Source: an uncultured Burkholderiales bacterium (GTDB lineage Bacteria > Pseudomonadota > Gammaproteobacteria > Burkholderiales > Thiobacillaceae). Taken from it: 64,000 bases of DNA. The stretch's first letter is position 1, and every line of letters starts with the position of its first letter. The stretch spans positions 1 to 64,000 of the forward strand of contig CALEDT010000020.1 in assembly GCA_937949525.1 (NCBI GenBank), in the 5' to 3' direction. Of this stretch, positions 1 to 11,804 are shown in pieces. The notes under the pieces are model-generated. The model saw only the letters and a program-made list of their open reading frames with translations, was not told the DNA's origin and did not search any database. Made by a program: the position numbers and the translations under genes.

Positions 1-2
1 CG

Positions 3-194
3 GCCAAGGCCAGCGTCAGCCTGGACGCCGCGCTGGCGGGCGACCTGAAACTGTGGATCGGCACCACCGACCTGCTGGACGACGAAACGGGCCTGGATGC
101 CGACCTGTACGGCGCCGACATCCTCGCCCATCCGGATTTCACCAGCGGCGGGGGCGGGAACTACGCGTTCTGGATCGAGCCGCTGGAACTGTGA
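3..194 (+). CDS. C-terminal end of an unidentified protein (5' truncated by window edge)
   Basis: An open frame runs in from the left edge and stops at TGA 192-194, giving 63 residues. The tail is acidic and rich in Gly and Asp, contains a GGGG stretch and ends in WIEPLEL. No Cys or membrane segment is visible. I do not recognise the family. The codon pattern matches the neighbours and the frame ends 15 bp before the convergent SDR gene, which supports a real gene. Most of the protein lies outside the window, so function cannot be judged. Confidence 0.55.
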   Translation, partial: AKASVSLDAALAGDLKLWIGTTDLLDDETGLDADLYGADILAHPDFTSGGGGNYAFWIEPLEL

Positions 195-209
195 GCTCCG
201 GAGCGCCGA

Positions 210-950
210 CTACGGCGTCGGCGTGATGATCCGGCTGCGCGCCGCGCTACCTTCGGGGCCGATCAGGTAGAGCAGGGTCGGCACCAGATCCTCCACCTGC
301 GGCAGGCCGGTCTTGGTCTCGCCCGGGTGGGTCTTCATGCGTTGCGGGCTGTTGATCGGCCCGGGGATCAGCAGATGGATGCGCGGCGCAGGCGCGCTCC
401 ATTCGTCCGCCTGGACCTTGAAATAAGCCTCCAGCGCGGCCTTGGACACGGCGAAGCCGCCCCAGTAAGCCGCCGGCGTGTGTCCGTGGGTTTCGCCGAC
501 CAGGATCACCGCGCCCAGCTCGCTGGCTTGCAGCAGCGGCGCGCAGGCGCGGTTGATGGCGGCCGGCGCGGCGGCGTTGACGCGGAACAGGCGCAGCCAG
601 GCGTCCACCGTTTCCAGGTGCTGCGGCGCCAGGCCCTCGAACGCGGCGGCGCAGTGCAGGATGCCGTCCAGCCGGGTCAACTGGTAGCCGATGGCATCGG
701 CCATGGCGGCGTAGTCGGCGTCCGTGGCCTGGGCCAGATCCATGGGGAAGATGGCCGGTTGCGGACCGCCGGCGGCGACGATGTCGTCGTATACCTTTTC
801 CAGTTTGGCGACGTTGCGTCCGAGCAGGATGACGCACGCCCCATGACGGGCGAAGGCGAGGGCGGCGGCACGGCCCAGACCCTGGCCTGCGCCGGTGACG
901 AGGATGACGCGGCCGCGCAACAGGTCGGCGGGAGCTTGGTAGTCTTGCAT
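210..950 (-). CDS. SDR family oxidoreductase-like protein (YciK-type) lacking catalytic Ser/Tyr
   Basis: 246 aa Rossmann-fold short-chain dehydrogenase. The nucleotide-binding motif TGxxxGxG is at 19-26. The layout resembles the YciK group (V-N-A-A near 124-127, P-G-P-I-N near 196-200). The active site is unusual: where YciK has a Ser-rich strand and Y-A-V-S-K, this protein has G-E-T-H-G (about 152-156) and F166-A-V-S-K170. The catalytic Tyr is therefore Phe and the usual Ser is missing, while Lys170 remains. Ordinary SDR chemistry is doubtful; it may bind NAD(P) or have a changed role. It starts 14 bp after hpnE and is probably the last gene of the hpnCDE transcript. The start is an ATG at 948-950. 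Confidence 0.85.
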   Translation of the reverse strand: MQDYQAPADLLRGRVILVTGAGQGLGRAAALAFARHGACVILLGRNVAKLEKVYDDIVAAGGPQPAIFPMDLAQATDADYAAMADAIGYQLTRLDGILHCAAAFEGLAPQHLETVDAWLRLFRVNAAAPAAINRACAPLLQASELGAVILVGETHGHTPAAYWGGFAVSKAALEAYFKVQADEWSAPAPRIHLLIPGPINSPQRMKTHPGETKTGLPQVEDLVPTLLYLIGPEGSAARSRIITPTP

Positions 951-964
951 GGGTGGACGGGGTT

Positions 965-2323
965 TCAGGATTTCGCCTCGGGCAGGGCGCGCGCGGCGAG
1001 GATGTGGCGCGCACATTGTACGCCGCTGCGCACCGCGCCTTCGAGCGTGGCCGGGTAGTCGCCGGCTGTATAGTCGCCGGCCAGGTACAGGCCGGGCAGC
1101 GGCGTGACGTTGTCGGGCCGAGCCATGCCGGGCTCGCAGGCATAGGTGGCGCGCCGCTCGACGATGCGCTGCCACGCCCGCAACGGCGGCAGCGGTCCGA
1201 GCGCGGCGCGCAGTGCCTCCAGCCAGGTGTCGCGCAGCGTCTCCGCCGCCCAGCCGACGTGCGGGCCATCGGCACTGGCGACGATGGCGACCACGCCGGG
1301 GGCGATGTCGTCGCGCTCGAATGCCCAGGGTGCCTGACCGTCGCCGAGTGCGTGCATCGGAAACGGAAACGCGATGGGCGCGGCGAAACGCAGCCACAGC
1401 GTGACGATGGGTTGCCAGCGATAGCGCGCCACTGCCCGGGCGATGTCCTGCATCGGCGGCAGATCGGCGAGCAGCGCAGGCAGGCGCGCCGGATGGCAGG
1501 CCAGAACCACATGGCTCGCCACCATGGAATGGTGGCGGTCCGACGCGCTGATGGCCAGGTCGTAGCCATCGGCACGCCTGCGCAGTCCGCTGACCCGGTG
1601 CGCCAGGTTGACCTCTGCGCCGCGCGCACGCAGATAGGGTAGCGCCGCGTCGGCCAGCAGGTGGCCGAGATCGGCACGGTTGAACAACAGATCGCTGGCG
1701 TCGCGCGGACCGGCGAGGCTGTCGCGCAGCACGTTGCAGAACACCTGCGCGGAGGCAGTGTCCAGCGGCGTGTTCAACGCGGCGATGCAGATCGGCGCCC
1801 ACAGACGTTCGATCAGACGTGACGATTGTCGCTGATCCGCCAGCCACGGCGCGGCCGGCAGGTCGGCCGGCAGGCGGAAAGCGCGGGCTTGCAGCGCGCG
1901 CATCAGGCGCGCCGCCGCGAGCTTGTCGGCCAGGCTCAGGCCGCGGCAGCCGAAGAGGCCGATGGCCAGATGCCAGGGTGCCGGCAGACGCGGCAGACGC
2001 AGCGCGAAGCCGGGTGAGATCAGGCGCAGCGGCGCGCGCTGCAGGTGGTGCACCGTACCCAGGCGCGCCATCATGCGCAGCGTCTCGCGGTAGGCGCCCA
2101 CCATCAGATGCTGGCCGTTGTCGATCGCAAGACCGTCCCAATCCACGCGGCGCGCGCGGCCACCGGGCTGTCGCGCCGATTCGTACAGCGCGACCGCTAC
2201 GCCCGCGTCGGCGAGTTCGAGCGCGCAGGCGATGCCGGCCCAGCCGCCGCCGACGATGGAAATAGGGGACAGACCACGGTTTTCTTTGAAAACCGTGGTC
2301 TGTCCCCTATTTCTTGCCGCCAT
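965..2323 (-). CDS. hpnE: Hydroxysqualene dehydroxylase HpnE (squalene-associated FAD-dependent desaturase)
   Basis: 452 aa flavoprotein of the amine-oxidase/desaturase fold. HpnE reduces hydroxysqualene to squalene in the HpnCDE route. The FAD dinucleotide motif I-V-G-G-G-W-A-G starts near residue 23 and a C-terminal FAD segment (GLYLAGDYTAGDYPATLEGA) lies near 405-425. The chosen ATG (2321-2323) overlaps the hpnD stop as TGATG, which suggests coupled translation. About 18 of the first 22 residues are encoded by a perfect 55-bp palindrome, so the N terminus is about 15-20 residues longer than I would expect for the family. A GTG at 2356 is a less likely start. Confidence 0.92.
   Translation of the reverse strand: MAARNRGQTTVFKENRGLSPISIVGGGWAGIACALELADAGVAVALYESARQPGGRARRVDWDGLAIDNGQHLMVGAYRETLRMMARLGTVHHLQRAPLRLISPGFALRLPRLPAPWHLAIGLFGCRGLSLADKLAAARLMRALQARAFRLPADLPAAPWLADQRQSSRLIERLWAPICIAALNTPLDTASAQVFCNVLRDSLAGPRDASDLLFNRADLGHLLADAALPYLRARGAEVNLAHRVSGLRRRADGYDLAISASDRHHSMVASHVVLACHPARLPALLADLPPMQDIARAVARYRWQPIVTLWLRFAAPIAFPFPMHALGDGQAPWAFERDDIAPGVVAIVASADGPHVGWAAETLRDTWLEALRAALGPLPPLRAWQRIVERRATYACEPGMARPDNVTPLPGLYLAGDYTAGDYPATLEGAVRSGVQCARHILAARALPEAKS
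2259..2313. repeat. Perfect 26-bp inverted repeat with 3-nt loop (REP/REPIN-like), inside the hpnE start
   Basis: Arms 2259-2284 and 2288-2313 are exact reverse complements around loop TTT (2285-2287). The core reads GGGGACAGACCACGGTTTTC. I associate this word with palindromic repeats spread through gammaproteobacterial genomes near REP-associated Y1 transposases; that link is memory, not a search. It lies wholly within hpnE codons and keeps the frame open. In mRNA it would form a very stable hairpin about 10 nt after the hpnE ATG. No second copy was noticed in the window. Confidence 0.95.
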
Positions 2324-3156
2324 CAGCCCAGCACCCAGGTGCGCCAGGCCAGCCACAGTTTGCGCAACGGCGTCAGCGCGGTGCGGCGGTCCAGCACCTG
2401 GAAGCCGTCACGGCGGATTTCCTCCAGCAGCGCGCGATAGATCGCTGCCATGATCAGGCCGGGGCGCTGCGCCGGGCGATCGACCGGCGGCAGCAGGGCC
2501 AGCGCCTCGTCGTAGGTGCGCACGGCGCGCTGATACTGGAACGTCATCAGCGCGCGGAAACCGTCGCTCATGCGCGCGCGGCGCAGATCGTCGGGATCGA
2601 CACCGAAACGCGCCAGCTCGTCCAGCGGCAGGTAGATGCGGTCGCGCCGCGCGTCCTCGCCGACGTCGCGCACGATGTTGGTGAGCTGGAACGCCAGCCC
2701 CAGACGGTTGGCGTACTTCAGCGTGGCGCGCTCGCTGACACCGAAGATCAACGCCGAGACCTCGCCGACCACGCCGGCGACACGATGGCAGTACAGGTTG
2801 AGCGTCTTGAAGTCGGGGTAACGCACGTGGCCGAGGTCCATCTCCATGCCGTCGATGATCTGCTCGAACGCGTCGCGCGGCAGCCGATAGGCGGTGATCG
2901 CCTCGACCAGCGCGCGCGTCACCGGATGGTCCGGTTCACCGTCGTACAGGCGCGCCACCTCGTCGCGCCACCAGGCCAGCTTGGCGCGCGCCACGACGGG
3001 GTCGTGGCATTCGTCGGCGATGTCGTCGACTTCGCGGCAGAAGGCATAGAATGCGGTGATCGCGCGCCGGCGGTCGGCCGGCAGGAAACGGAAGCTGTAA
3101 TAGAAGCTGGAACCCGCCGCGGCGGCCTTCTGCTGACAATAGGCGTGCGCGTCCAT
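2323..3156 (-). CDS. hpnD: Presqualene diphosphate synthase HpnD
   Basis: 277 aa trans-isoprenyl diphosphate synthase of the squalene/phytoene synthase family. HpnD condenses two farnesyl diphosphates to presqualene diphosphate. Two Asp-rich metal/diphosphate motifs are visible: R-E-V-D-D-I-A-D-E near residues 39-47 and Q-L-T-N-I-V-R-D-V-G-E-D near 158-169. The start MDAHAYCQQKA (ATG 3154-3156) gives the usual family length of about 280; upstream in-frame codons are unlike the family. It lies 10 bp after hpnC and overlaps hpnE by one base (TGATG), so the three genes form a tight operon. Confidence 0.95.
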   Translation of the reverse strand: MDAHAYCQQKAAAAGSSFYYSFRFLPADRRRAITAFYAFCREVDDIADECHDPVVARAKLAWWRDEVARLYDGEPDHPVTRALVEAITAYRLPRDAFEQIIDGMEMDLGHVRYPDFKTLNLYCHRVAGVVGEVSALIFGVSERATLKYANRLGLAFQLTNIVRDVGEDARRDRIYLPLDELARFGVDPDDLRRARMSDGFRALMTFQYQRAVRTYDEALALLPPVDRPAQRPGLIMAAIYRALLEEIRRDGFQVLDRRTALTPLRKLWLAWRTWVLG

Positions 3157-3166
3157 GGCCGGGCCG

Positions 3167-4051
3167 TCAGCGCGCACAGCCGCCGCTACCGCAGGCGCCG
3201 GCGACGCGCCCCTTGCCGGGGAACGTGGCGCGCCACAGCATGCCGCCCCAGTCACGGGGACGCAGCACCGGACGGCGGCTGAACACGTCGCCGCGCGCTT
3301 CGTACAACTGGCGCAGGATGCACTCGCCGCCGAGGATGATCAGGCGCATCTCCAGTCCGATGCGGCCGGGCAGCGCGCGGCCCAGCGGCGCGCCGGCCTG
3401 CAGCATGCGGCGGGCGCGTTCGATCTGCTGTTTCATGAACTGCTGCCACAATGCATCGGCGCGGCCCTCGGCGATCTGGCGTTCGCTGATGCCGAAATGC
3501 GCCATCTCGTCCTGCGGCAGGTAGACGCGCCCCTTGTGCCAGTCCGGCACGATGTCCTGCAGGAAGTTGATCAGTTGCAGCGCCGAGCAGACGCCGTCGG
3601 ACCAGGCCTGGTGGCGGGCGTCGTCATCGCCGTACAGTTTGAGCAGCAGGCGGCCGATGGGGTTGGCGGAGCGCTTGCAGTAGCCCATGACCTCGCCAAA
3701 ATGGGCGTAGCGGGTCTGCACGCAGTCCTGCTCGAAAGCCGACAGCAGGTCATGAAACGCGCCATAGGGCAGGGCGTGGGCGCGGATGTGCGTTGCCAGT
3801 TCGCGGAAGATGGGATGGTCGACCGGTTCATTGCGCTCCAGCGCGTGCAGGTGGTCGTGATACTGCGCCAACTGTGCCAAGCGCATATCGGCCGGGGCAT
3901 CGCCCTCGTCGGCGATGTCATCGGCGCTGCGCGCGAACGCATAGATCGCGCGCACCGGCGCGCGCAGTCGCGCCGGCAGGAAGATGGAGGCGACCGGAAA
4001 ATTCTCGTAGTGGCCGGCGTGGGTCAGTCCGGGCTTGGCCAGATCGGGCAT
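3167..4051 (-). CDS. hpnC: Hydroxysqualene synthase HpnC
   Basis: 294 aa squalene/phytoene synthase family protein that, by homology, converts presqualene diphosphate to hydroxysqualene. The first Asp-rich motif reads A-R-S-A-D-D-I-A-D-E near 40-49. The second, normally DxxxD, reads I-N-F-L-Q-D-I-V-P-D-W near 166-176. The N-terminal H-Y-E-N-F-P-V-A-S motif is typical of HpnC. The C-terminal 20 residues are Gly/Ala/Cys-rich and probably variable. It is the first hpn gene, 65 bp downstream of the DUF1631 gene. Squalene-hopene cyclase is not in the window. Confidence 0.95.
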   Translation of the reverse strand: MPDLAKPGLTHAGHYENFPVASIFLPARLRAPVRAIYAFARSADDIADEGDAPADMRLAQLAQYHDHLHALERNEPVDHPIFRELATHIRAHALPYGAFHDLLSAFEQDCVQTRYAHFGEVMGYCKRSANPIGRLLLKLYGDDDARHQAWSDGVCSALQLINFLQDIVPDWHKGRVYLPQDEMAHFGISERQIAEGRADALWQQFMKQQIERARRMLQAGAPLGRALPGRIGLEMRLIILGGECILRQLYEARGDVFSRRPVLRPRDWGGMLWRATFPGKGRVAGACGSGGCAR

Positions 4052-4116
4052 CGTCGAGTGGGGGAGCGGCTCGCCCCGGGGCGAAACCCGGCGAGTTTAC
4101 ACAACGCGTAGGGCAA

Positions 4117-6504
4117 TCAAGAGGTGGCCGGATTGCGCAGGCGTTCCAGCAGGCTGCCGACCGCGCGGTCCATCAATGGCACGGAATCGATCAGTTGCAC
4201 CTCTCCGGAGCGCAGCTTGGCCGCCAGCCCCTCGCCATTGATCGACATGGCGCGTTGCCCCAGGCGGTTGGTGAACAGGTAGATGCCCTTGAGCGGACTG
4301 ACCCAGGCCAGCTTGGCCTTGGTGCGGGTGCCGTCGGGCTGACGCAACTCGATCCAGGCACCGCGCCGCAACTGTCTCACCTGCGTGTCGTAACGGTCGG
4401 TCGTGTCGTCCTCCATGCGCGGCTGCCAGCCGACGTCGCCGATGGTGATCTCCTCGAACGGGGCGTCCTGCCCGGCTTCGCCGGCGATGTCCTGCATCAG
4501 CGCGGGGTCGATGTCGACCGCTTCGGTCGAGGCCGGCACGGCGGCGAACTCCGGCCCCGCCTGGGCGGCAGCCGCCGTCGGCGCAACGGGCAGGGGGGGC
4601 GTGGGCGGCACCACCAGGGGCGGTTCGGTGCCGTCGCGCAGGCCCGCGCGCACGGCCTCGGCATGGCACTTGACCAGGCCGGTGAAGAACGGGTCGCGCA
4701 GCTCGGGGCTGCCGCCGATCAAGCTCAAACCCTGCTCCAACCGCTTGAGCAGGCGCGGCAGCAGTTCCACCAGGCGTTTGCGTTCGGCCGCATCCAGCTT
4801 CGGGCGGACGCTCCAGATCAGATCGTCCATGGCGGCCACGGCCTGGCGCCAGCCTTCGCCGTTTTCACCCTGCGCCAGATAGTGGTGGGTCAGCACGCGT
4901 TCCCAATGGCTGAACAGGAAATCGCGGATGAAGTCGTTCACCGGTTGGTCGAACAGATGTGCCGTGACCTCGTCGTGGGCCAGCACGCGGCCGATCTCGC
5001 GCTGTTCCTGCTGATGGATGATGTGCGCGCTGCGGCTGGTCAGCGCGGCGATGCGCTGCCTTTCCTCGGCGCGGAAATCCTGGAACTCCTCCAGCACGGT
5101 GGCGAAGATGTCGACCTGTTCGTCGAACTGGCTGAGCACCCGCTGCACCAGTTCGTCGATGCGCCGGTACAGCTCGCTGTCATGACCTTCCTCTTCGTCC
5201 CAGCCCATCGCCGCATCCGCCAGGCTGTCGAGCAGCCGGCGCGCGGGATGGGCCTTCTGCGAGAAGAACGAGCGGTCGAGCATGGCGACCTTGAGCACCG
5301 GGATCTGCAGCCGCCCGATCAGCGCCTTCATGGCGTCCGGAATGCGCCGGTCGTCGAGGATGTAGTCGAACACCATGGCGACGATGTCCAGCGTCATGGC
5401 GTCCATCGAGGCCACGGCGCCGGTCATGCCGGCATCGCGGATCTCGCGCAGCACGTTGATCTGGCCGTTGCCCAGGTGGCCGGCATCGAAACCGGCCAGC
5501 GCCAGGCCGGCCGTATCCCCGCGCTGCAACCGTGTCAGTGTCTGCAGGAACGGTTGCGATGGGTTGGGCACCGCAGATGTCGACGTCGATGGACTCGATG
5601 GCGTCGCCATGCCGTCGGGCAGTGGCGCGCCCGCGAATGGACCGGTGCCCGCGAATGGACCGCCGGCTGCGGGCGCCGCCGCCGGGATTGCGCGCGCTTC
5701 CAGCAACTGACGCAGCAGATTGAACACGTCGCCGGCGGCAGCGCCGCCGGTCGCGGCCGATGCGGCCGGCGCCACCACCATGGCCGGCGCCGTCTGTGCC
5801 TCCTCGCGCCGGCTGACGCCGACCCGGATCGTGGGCAGCACGCCGCGCTCGATCAGGAAGCGGTTCAGGTCTTGATAGACGGCCTTGACCTTGCCCAGCA
5901 GGTGCTTGTTGATCAGCGGCACCAGCACCAGGCGGGCCTTGAACGCCAGTCCCTGGACGCGCAGGCTGTCCATGATCGCCTCGCCGACGATCTCCGGGCT
6001 CAGCGGCTGGTCGCCGTATTGCAGCTCGGGGTCCTGCAGCAGCACGCCCATGCGTTTGGACAGGCCGAACAGCTCTTCACCACAGGTATTGTTGAGCGCG
6101 TTGGCGATATTGTCGGCGGCGAGCGACTCCTCCAGTTCATCCGGATCCTGCAGACGCAATTGAGTCGCATCGAGGCTGCCCGCCTGGGCACGCGACACGG
6201 CGTCGCGTCGGCAGGCGCGCTTGAAGCGCTGGAAGTAGCGGCGACGGAAGTCTTCCTCGACCAGCGCGTGCCGGTCACGCGCGAACTCGCGCGCCTCACC
6301 GTACAGGCGGCGCAGCTCCAGGCCGACGACCTGGTCGGTGAGCTCGAGCAGATCGACGGCCGCCAGTTGCAAGGTCTTGGCCAACGCCTCGGCCAGGCGC
6401 GCAGCCGCCATCTCGGCGCATTCGTCGAGCAGGGCAGCCTGCGCATGATCTCCACCGGTACGGACCCGGCTGAACTCGACCACATTGTTGCGCGATTGTT
6501 GCAT
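4117..6504 (-). CDS. DUF1631 domain-containing protein
   Basis: 795 aa cytoplasmic-looking protein matching the DUF1631 family, sometimes mislabelled thymidine phosphorylase. The N-terminal half is helical and charged (residues about 1-250: E-F-A-R-D-R-H-A-L-V-E-E-D-F-R-R-R-Y-F). A Pro/Ala/Gly-rich linker lies near 290-330, followed by a second helical block. The last 90 residues resemble a PilZ-like beta-barrel tail (R-R-G-A-W-I-E-L, then W-V-S-P-L-K-G-I-Y-L-F-T-N). No catalytic motif is evident and the molecular role is unknown. The start MQQSRNNVVEF (ATG 6502-6504) is preferred over an ATG 14 codons upstream because family-like sequence begins there. It lies upstream of hpnC on the same strand. 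Confidence 0.8.
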   Translation of the reverse strand: MQQSRNNVVEFSRVRTGGDHAQAALLDECAEMAAARLAEALAKTLQLAAVDLLELTDQVVGLELRRLYGEAREFARDRHALVEEDFRRRYFQRFKRACRRDAVSRAQAGSLDATQLRLQDPDELEESLAADNIANALNNTCGEELFGLSKRMGVLLQDPELQYGDQPLSPEIVGEAIMDSLRVQGLAFKARLVLVPLINKHLLGKVKAVYQDLNRFLIERGVLPTIRVGVSRREEAQTAPAMVVAPAASAATGGAAAGDVFNLLRQLLEARAIPAAAPAAGGPFAGTGPFAGAPLPDGMATPSSPSTSTSAVPNPSQPFLQTLTRLQRGDTAGLALAGFDAGHLGNGQINVLREIRDAGMTGAVASMDAMTLDIVAMVFDYILDDRRIPDAMKALIGRLQIPVLKVAMLDRSFFSQKAHPARRLLDSLADAAMGWDEEEGHDSELYRRIDELVQRVLSQFDEQVDIFATVLEEFQDFRAEERQRIAALTSRSAHIIHQQEQREIGRVLAHDEVTAHLFDQPVNDFIRDFLFSHWERVLTHHYLAQGENGEGWRQAVAAMDDLIWSVRPKLDAAERKRLVELLPRLLKRLEQGLSLIGGSPELRDPFFTGLVKCHAEAVRAGLRDGTEPPLVVPPTPPLPVAPTAAAAQAGPEFAAVPASTEAVDIDPALMQDIAGEAGQDAPFEEITIGDVGWQPRMEDDTTDRYDTQVRQLRRGAWIELRQPDGTRTKAKLAWVSPLKGIYLFTNRLGQRAMSINGEGLAAKLRSGEVQLIDSVPLMDRAVGSLLERLRNPATS

Positions 6505-6861
6505 GACACCATTCTCCGGCCGCGCCGTGCCGCCCATCGCGGGCAACCACGGGCACGGCAGCCATCCAGCGGCGACGATCGGGGATACCGGATCCGATGG
6601 GGACGCGAGAACAGGTCCAAGTCGGGTTCGAACTTGGGGGAGACCCTGGCAATCCCGCTATCCTAGGGTTTCCCCCCTTAGACCGGAGATTTTGCGTCCC
6701 CGCCTTTCGACGGGTTTGCCCGATACAGGTTGCACCTCGGTTTGCGTGCACATTTCGATTATCGGCGCTCGACCGGAAAAATTCAGCGATGGTGGCTTAA
6801 ATTTTTGTGACGCCGGCCACAGGGGCGGCAACGATTACAATCCCGGCTTTTTGCCGATGCC
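6505..6861. other. 357-bp divergent intergenic region (DUF1631 / rdgC)
   Basis: No gene is visible here. The stretch is less GC-rich than its flanks near 6775-6840 and must carry promoters for the two divergent genes. A TACAAT hexamer at 6836-6841, 20 bp before the rdgC ATG, could be a -10 element, but no good -35 is placed before it. A GGGTTT-CCCCC-rich patch at 6660-6680 has no clear meaning. Confidence 0.5.
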
Positions 6862-10082
<3,221 letters not shown>

Positions 10083-10100
10083 CGGTCGGTTCGAACGGGC

Positions 10101-10118
10101 CCCGGCCGCGAGGCCGGG
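10101..10118. terminator. Hairpin between convergent katG and PEP-CTERM gene
   Basis: A 7-bp GC stem (CCCGGCC / GGCCGGG) closes a GCGA tetraloop at 10108-10111. It is 18 bp after the katG stop. No T-run follows on either strand, so it may be a stabilising 3' hairpin rather than a classical intrinsic terminator. Confidence 0.4.
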
Positions 10119-10159
10119 ACGGTTGCCACGAAGGCGTGGAACGGTCCGGTATCAGCCGG

Positions 10160-11683
10160 TCACACCGACCGGGCGAACCGGTGGCGCGTCAGCCCCAGTC
10201 CGGCGAGCCCCAAGCCCAGCAGCGCCATCGTGGCAGGTTCCGGCACCATGCCGATGCGGTACAGCGTGGTGCTGTTGGACACCTCGTGCGCCACCGCCAG
10301 GTAGTGCATGCCATCGTGGCTGTAGGCCAGCACACCCTCCGGAGAGACATCACCGTCACCGATGATCAGGTCCAGATAACGCACGTTATAGGGGTCGGTC
10401 ACGTCGAACATGGCCACGGCGCTGGTGGTGGTGCGCTCCAGGCCGACGAAGGCCAGCACATGACCGTCCAGCGTGAGCAGCGCGATGCCTTCCGGCTCCA
10501 CCCCCTTGTCGCGGCTGCGGCCGTCGTTGTAGATGCCGGCGGCGAAGGCGGCCTTGTCCAGGATGTCGCCGCTGTCGTAGACCAGGTTGCCGTCGGCATC
10601 ACGGATGGAGAAGGAGCGCGCGCCGGCCGTGTACAGGTCGCCCGGCGACGAGTCCGTGTTGGAGATGCGCAGGCGGTCGAGCGGAGCCACGGCCCCGAGG
10701 CTGCTGGCAGGGGAACGGTCGCCGTCGTCCTCGCGGAAATCGCCTTCGTTGGCCATCACCACGTAGGTGACACCGCCGACCGCATAGCTCGCCATGCCGT
10801 CCGGCATGTAAAAGCCCTTGACCGGGACATTGATGAAGTTCACCACGCCATCGTCTTTGGGGTCGATGCTGTTGCCGGGCAGGTTGAAATCCTTGACACC
10901 CAGACCGACCACTTTCTCGAAGGTGTTGGTGGTCAGATCCAGGACGCCCATGGCGTTGGCTTCCTGCAGACCGACGAAGGCTTTGAGGCCGTCCGGGCTG
11001 ACGGCGATGTATTCAGGCTCGAAATCCATCCCGGTGTTGGTACGGATGTGGCTGCCGATCTGCGTCACGCCGGCGAACGTCGGGGTGGCGATGACGCTGC
11101 GCGTGGCCATGTCGATGATGCTGACGCTGCCCACCGGGTCTGCGGGCGCCGGGCCATAGACGCGCGGCACGCTGGTGCCGATGCGCGCGCCGTAGGTATT
11201 GGGCGTGCCCTCGTTGGCCACCAGCAGTCTGGAGCCGTCGGGCGTAAAGGTGAGCATGTCGGGCAGGGCGCCGACCTGGACGCTGCCGGCGTAGGCGCGG
11301 GTCATGGCGTCGTAGAACGCCACCAGACCGGGATCGGTGCGGTTGGCGGCGTTCTCCAGCGCCAGCGCGGCGACGCCGTTGTGGATGGCGACACTGTTGA
11401 CTGCGCCCAGGCTGCGCGTGTCGATGTGCTGTACTAAGGCACCGGTGTTGGCGTCGAGCACGTCCACGCCCACCACGCCGGCCACCCAAAGGGTGTTGCC
11501 GAGCGCATCGAAGGCGGCGATCTCGGAGGTCACGCCGGTATTGAGGCCGCCGGCACCGTGTTGGGTGGTCCACAGCTTCTGCGCGGTGAAGATGGGCGCC
11601 GCGCTGGTGAACGGAGCGGCGGCGACGAGGCCGGCGAACAGCAAAGCCTGAGACGGATGGATACGGGTTGTCATGGTTCTCAT
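10160..11683 (-). CDS. Choice-of-anchor I family protein with PEP-CTERM sorting signal
   Basis: 507 aa exported protein. The N-terminal signal peptide ends near A-P-F-T-S-A-A. The body has repeated beta-propeller-like units (L-L-V-A-N-E-G-T-P, V-V-M-A-N-E-G-D-F-R-E-D) typical of choice-of-anchor I/esterase-like proteins. The C terminus carries V-P-E-P-A-T near residue 480, a hydrophobic helix and a basic tail (R-H-R-F-A-R), the PEP-CTERM signal cut by an exosortase. No exosortase is in the window, so the sorting enzyme must be elsewhere. Probable surface or extracellular-matrix protein. An ATG three codons later (11674) is an equally possible start. Confidence 0.88.
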   Translation of the reverse strand: MRTMTTRIHPSQALLFAGLVAAAPFTSAAPIFTAQKLWTTQHGAGGLNTGVTSEIAAFDALGNTLWVAGVVGVDVLDANTGALVQHIDTRSLGAVNSVAIHNGVAALALENAANRTDPGLVAFYDAMTRAYAGSVQVGALPDMLTFTPDGSRLLVANEGTPNTYGARIGTSVPRVYGPAPADPVGSVSIIDMATRSVIATPTFAGVTQIGSHIRTNTGMDFEPEYIAVSPDGLKAFVGLQEANAMGVLDLTTNTFEKVVGLGVKDFNLPGNSIDPKDDGVVNFINVPVKGFYMPDGMASYAVGGVTYVVMANEGDFREDDGDRSPASSLGAVAPLDRLRISNTDSSPGDLYTAGARSFSIRDADGNLVYDSGDILDKAAFAAGIYNDGRSRDKGVEPEGIALLTLDGHVLAFVGLERTTTSAVAMFDVTDPYNVRYLDLIIGDGDVSPEGVLAYSHDGMHYLAVAHEVSNSTTLYRIGMVPEPATMALLGLGLAGLGLTRHRFARSV

Positions 11684-11804
11684 ACGGAGTGGAGGGACAC
11701 GGTTTTATAAGGAAAGTGTGTTACGGAGAAATGTCAGGGTCGGTCATCGGATGCGCTCCCCGAAAATGCGCGTAGCCTGGAGTCTCGACGGTCGCAATGG
11801 CTGT

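Noticed and set aside
3793-6666. A 957-codon plus-strand open frame opposite the DUF1631 gene
   Set aside because: Antisense shadow; the minus strand carries recognisable family sequence.
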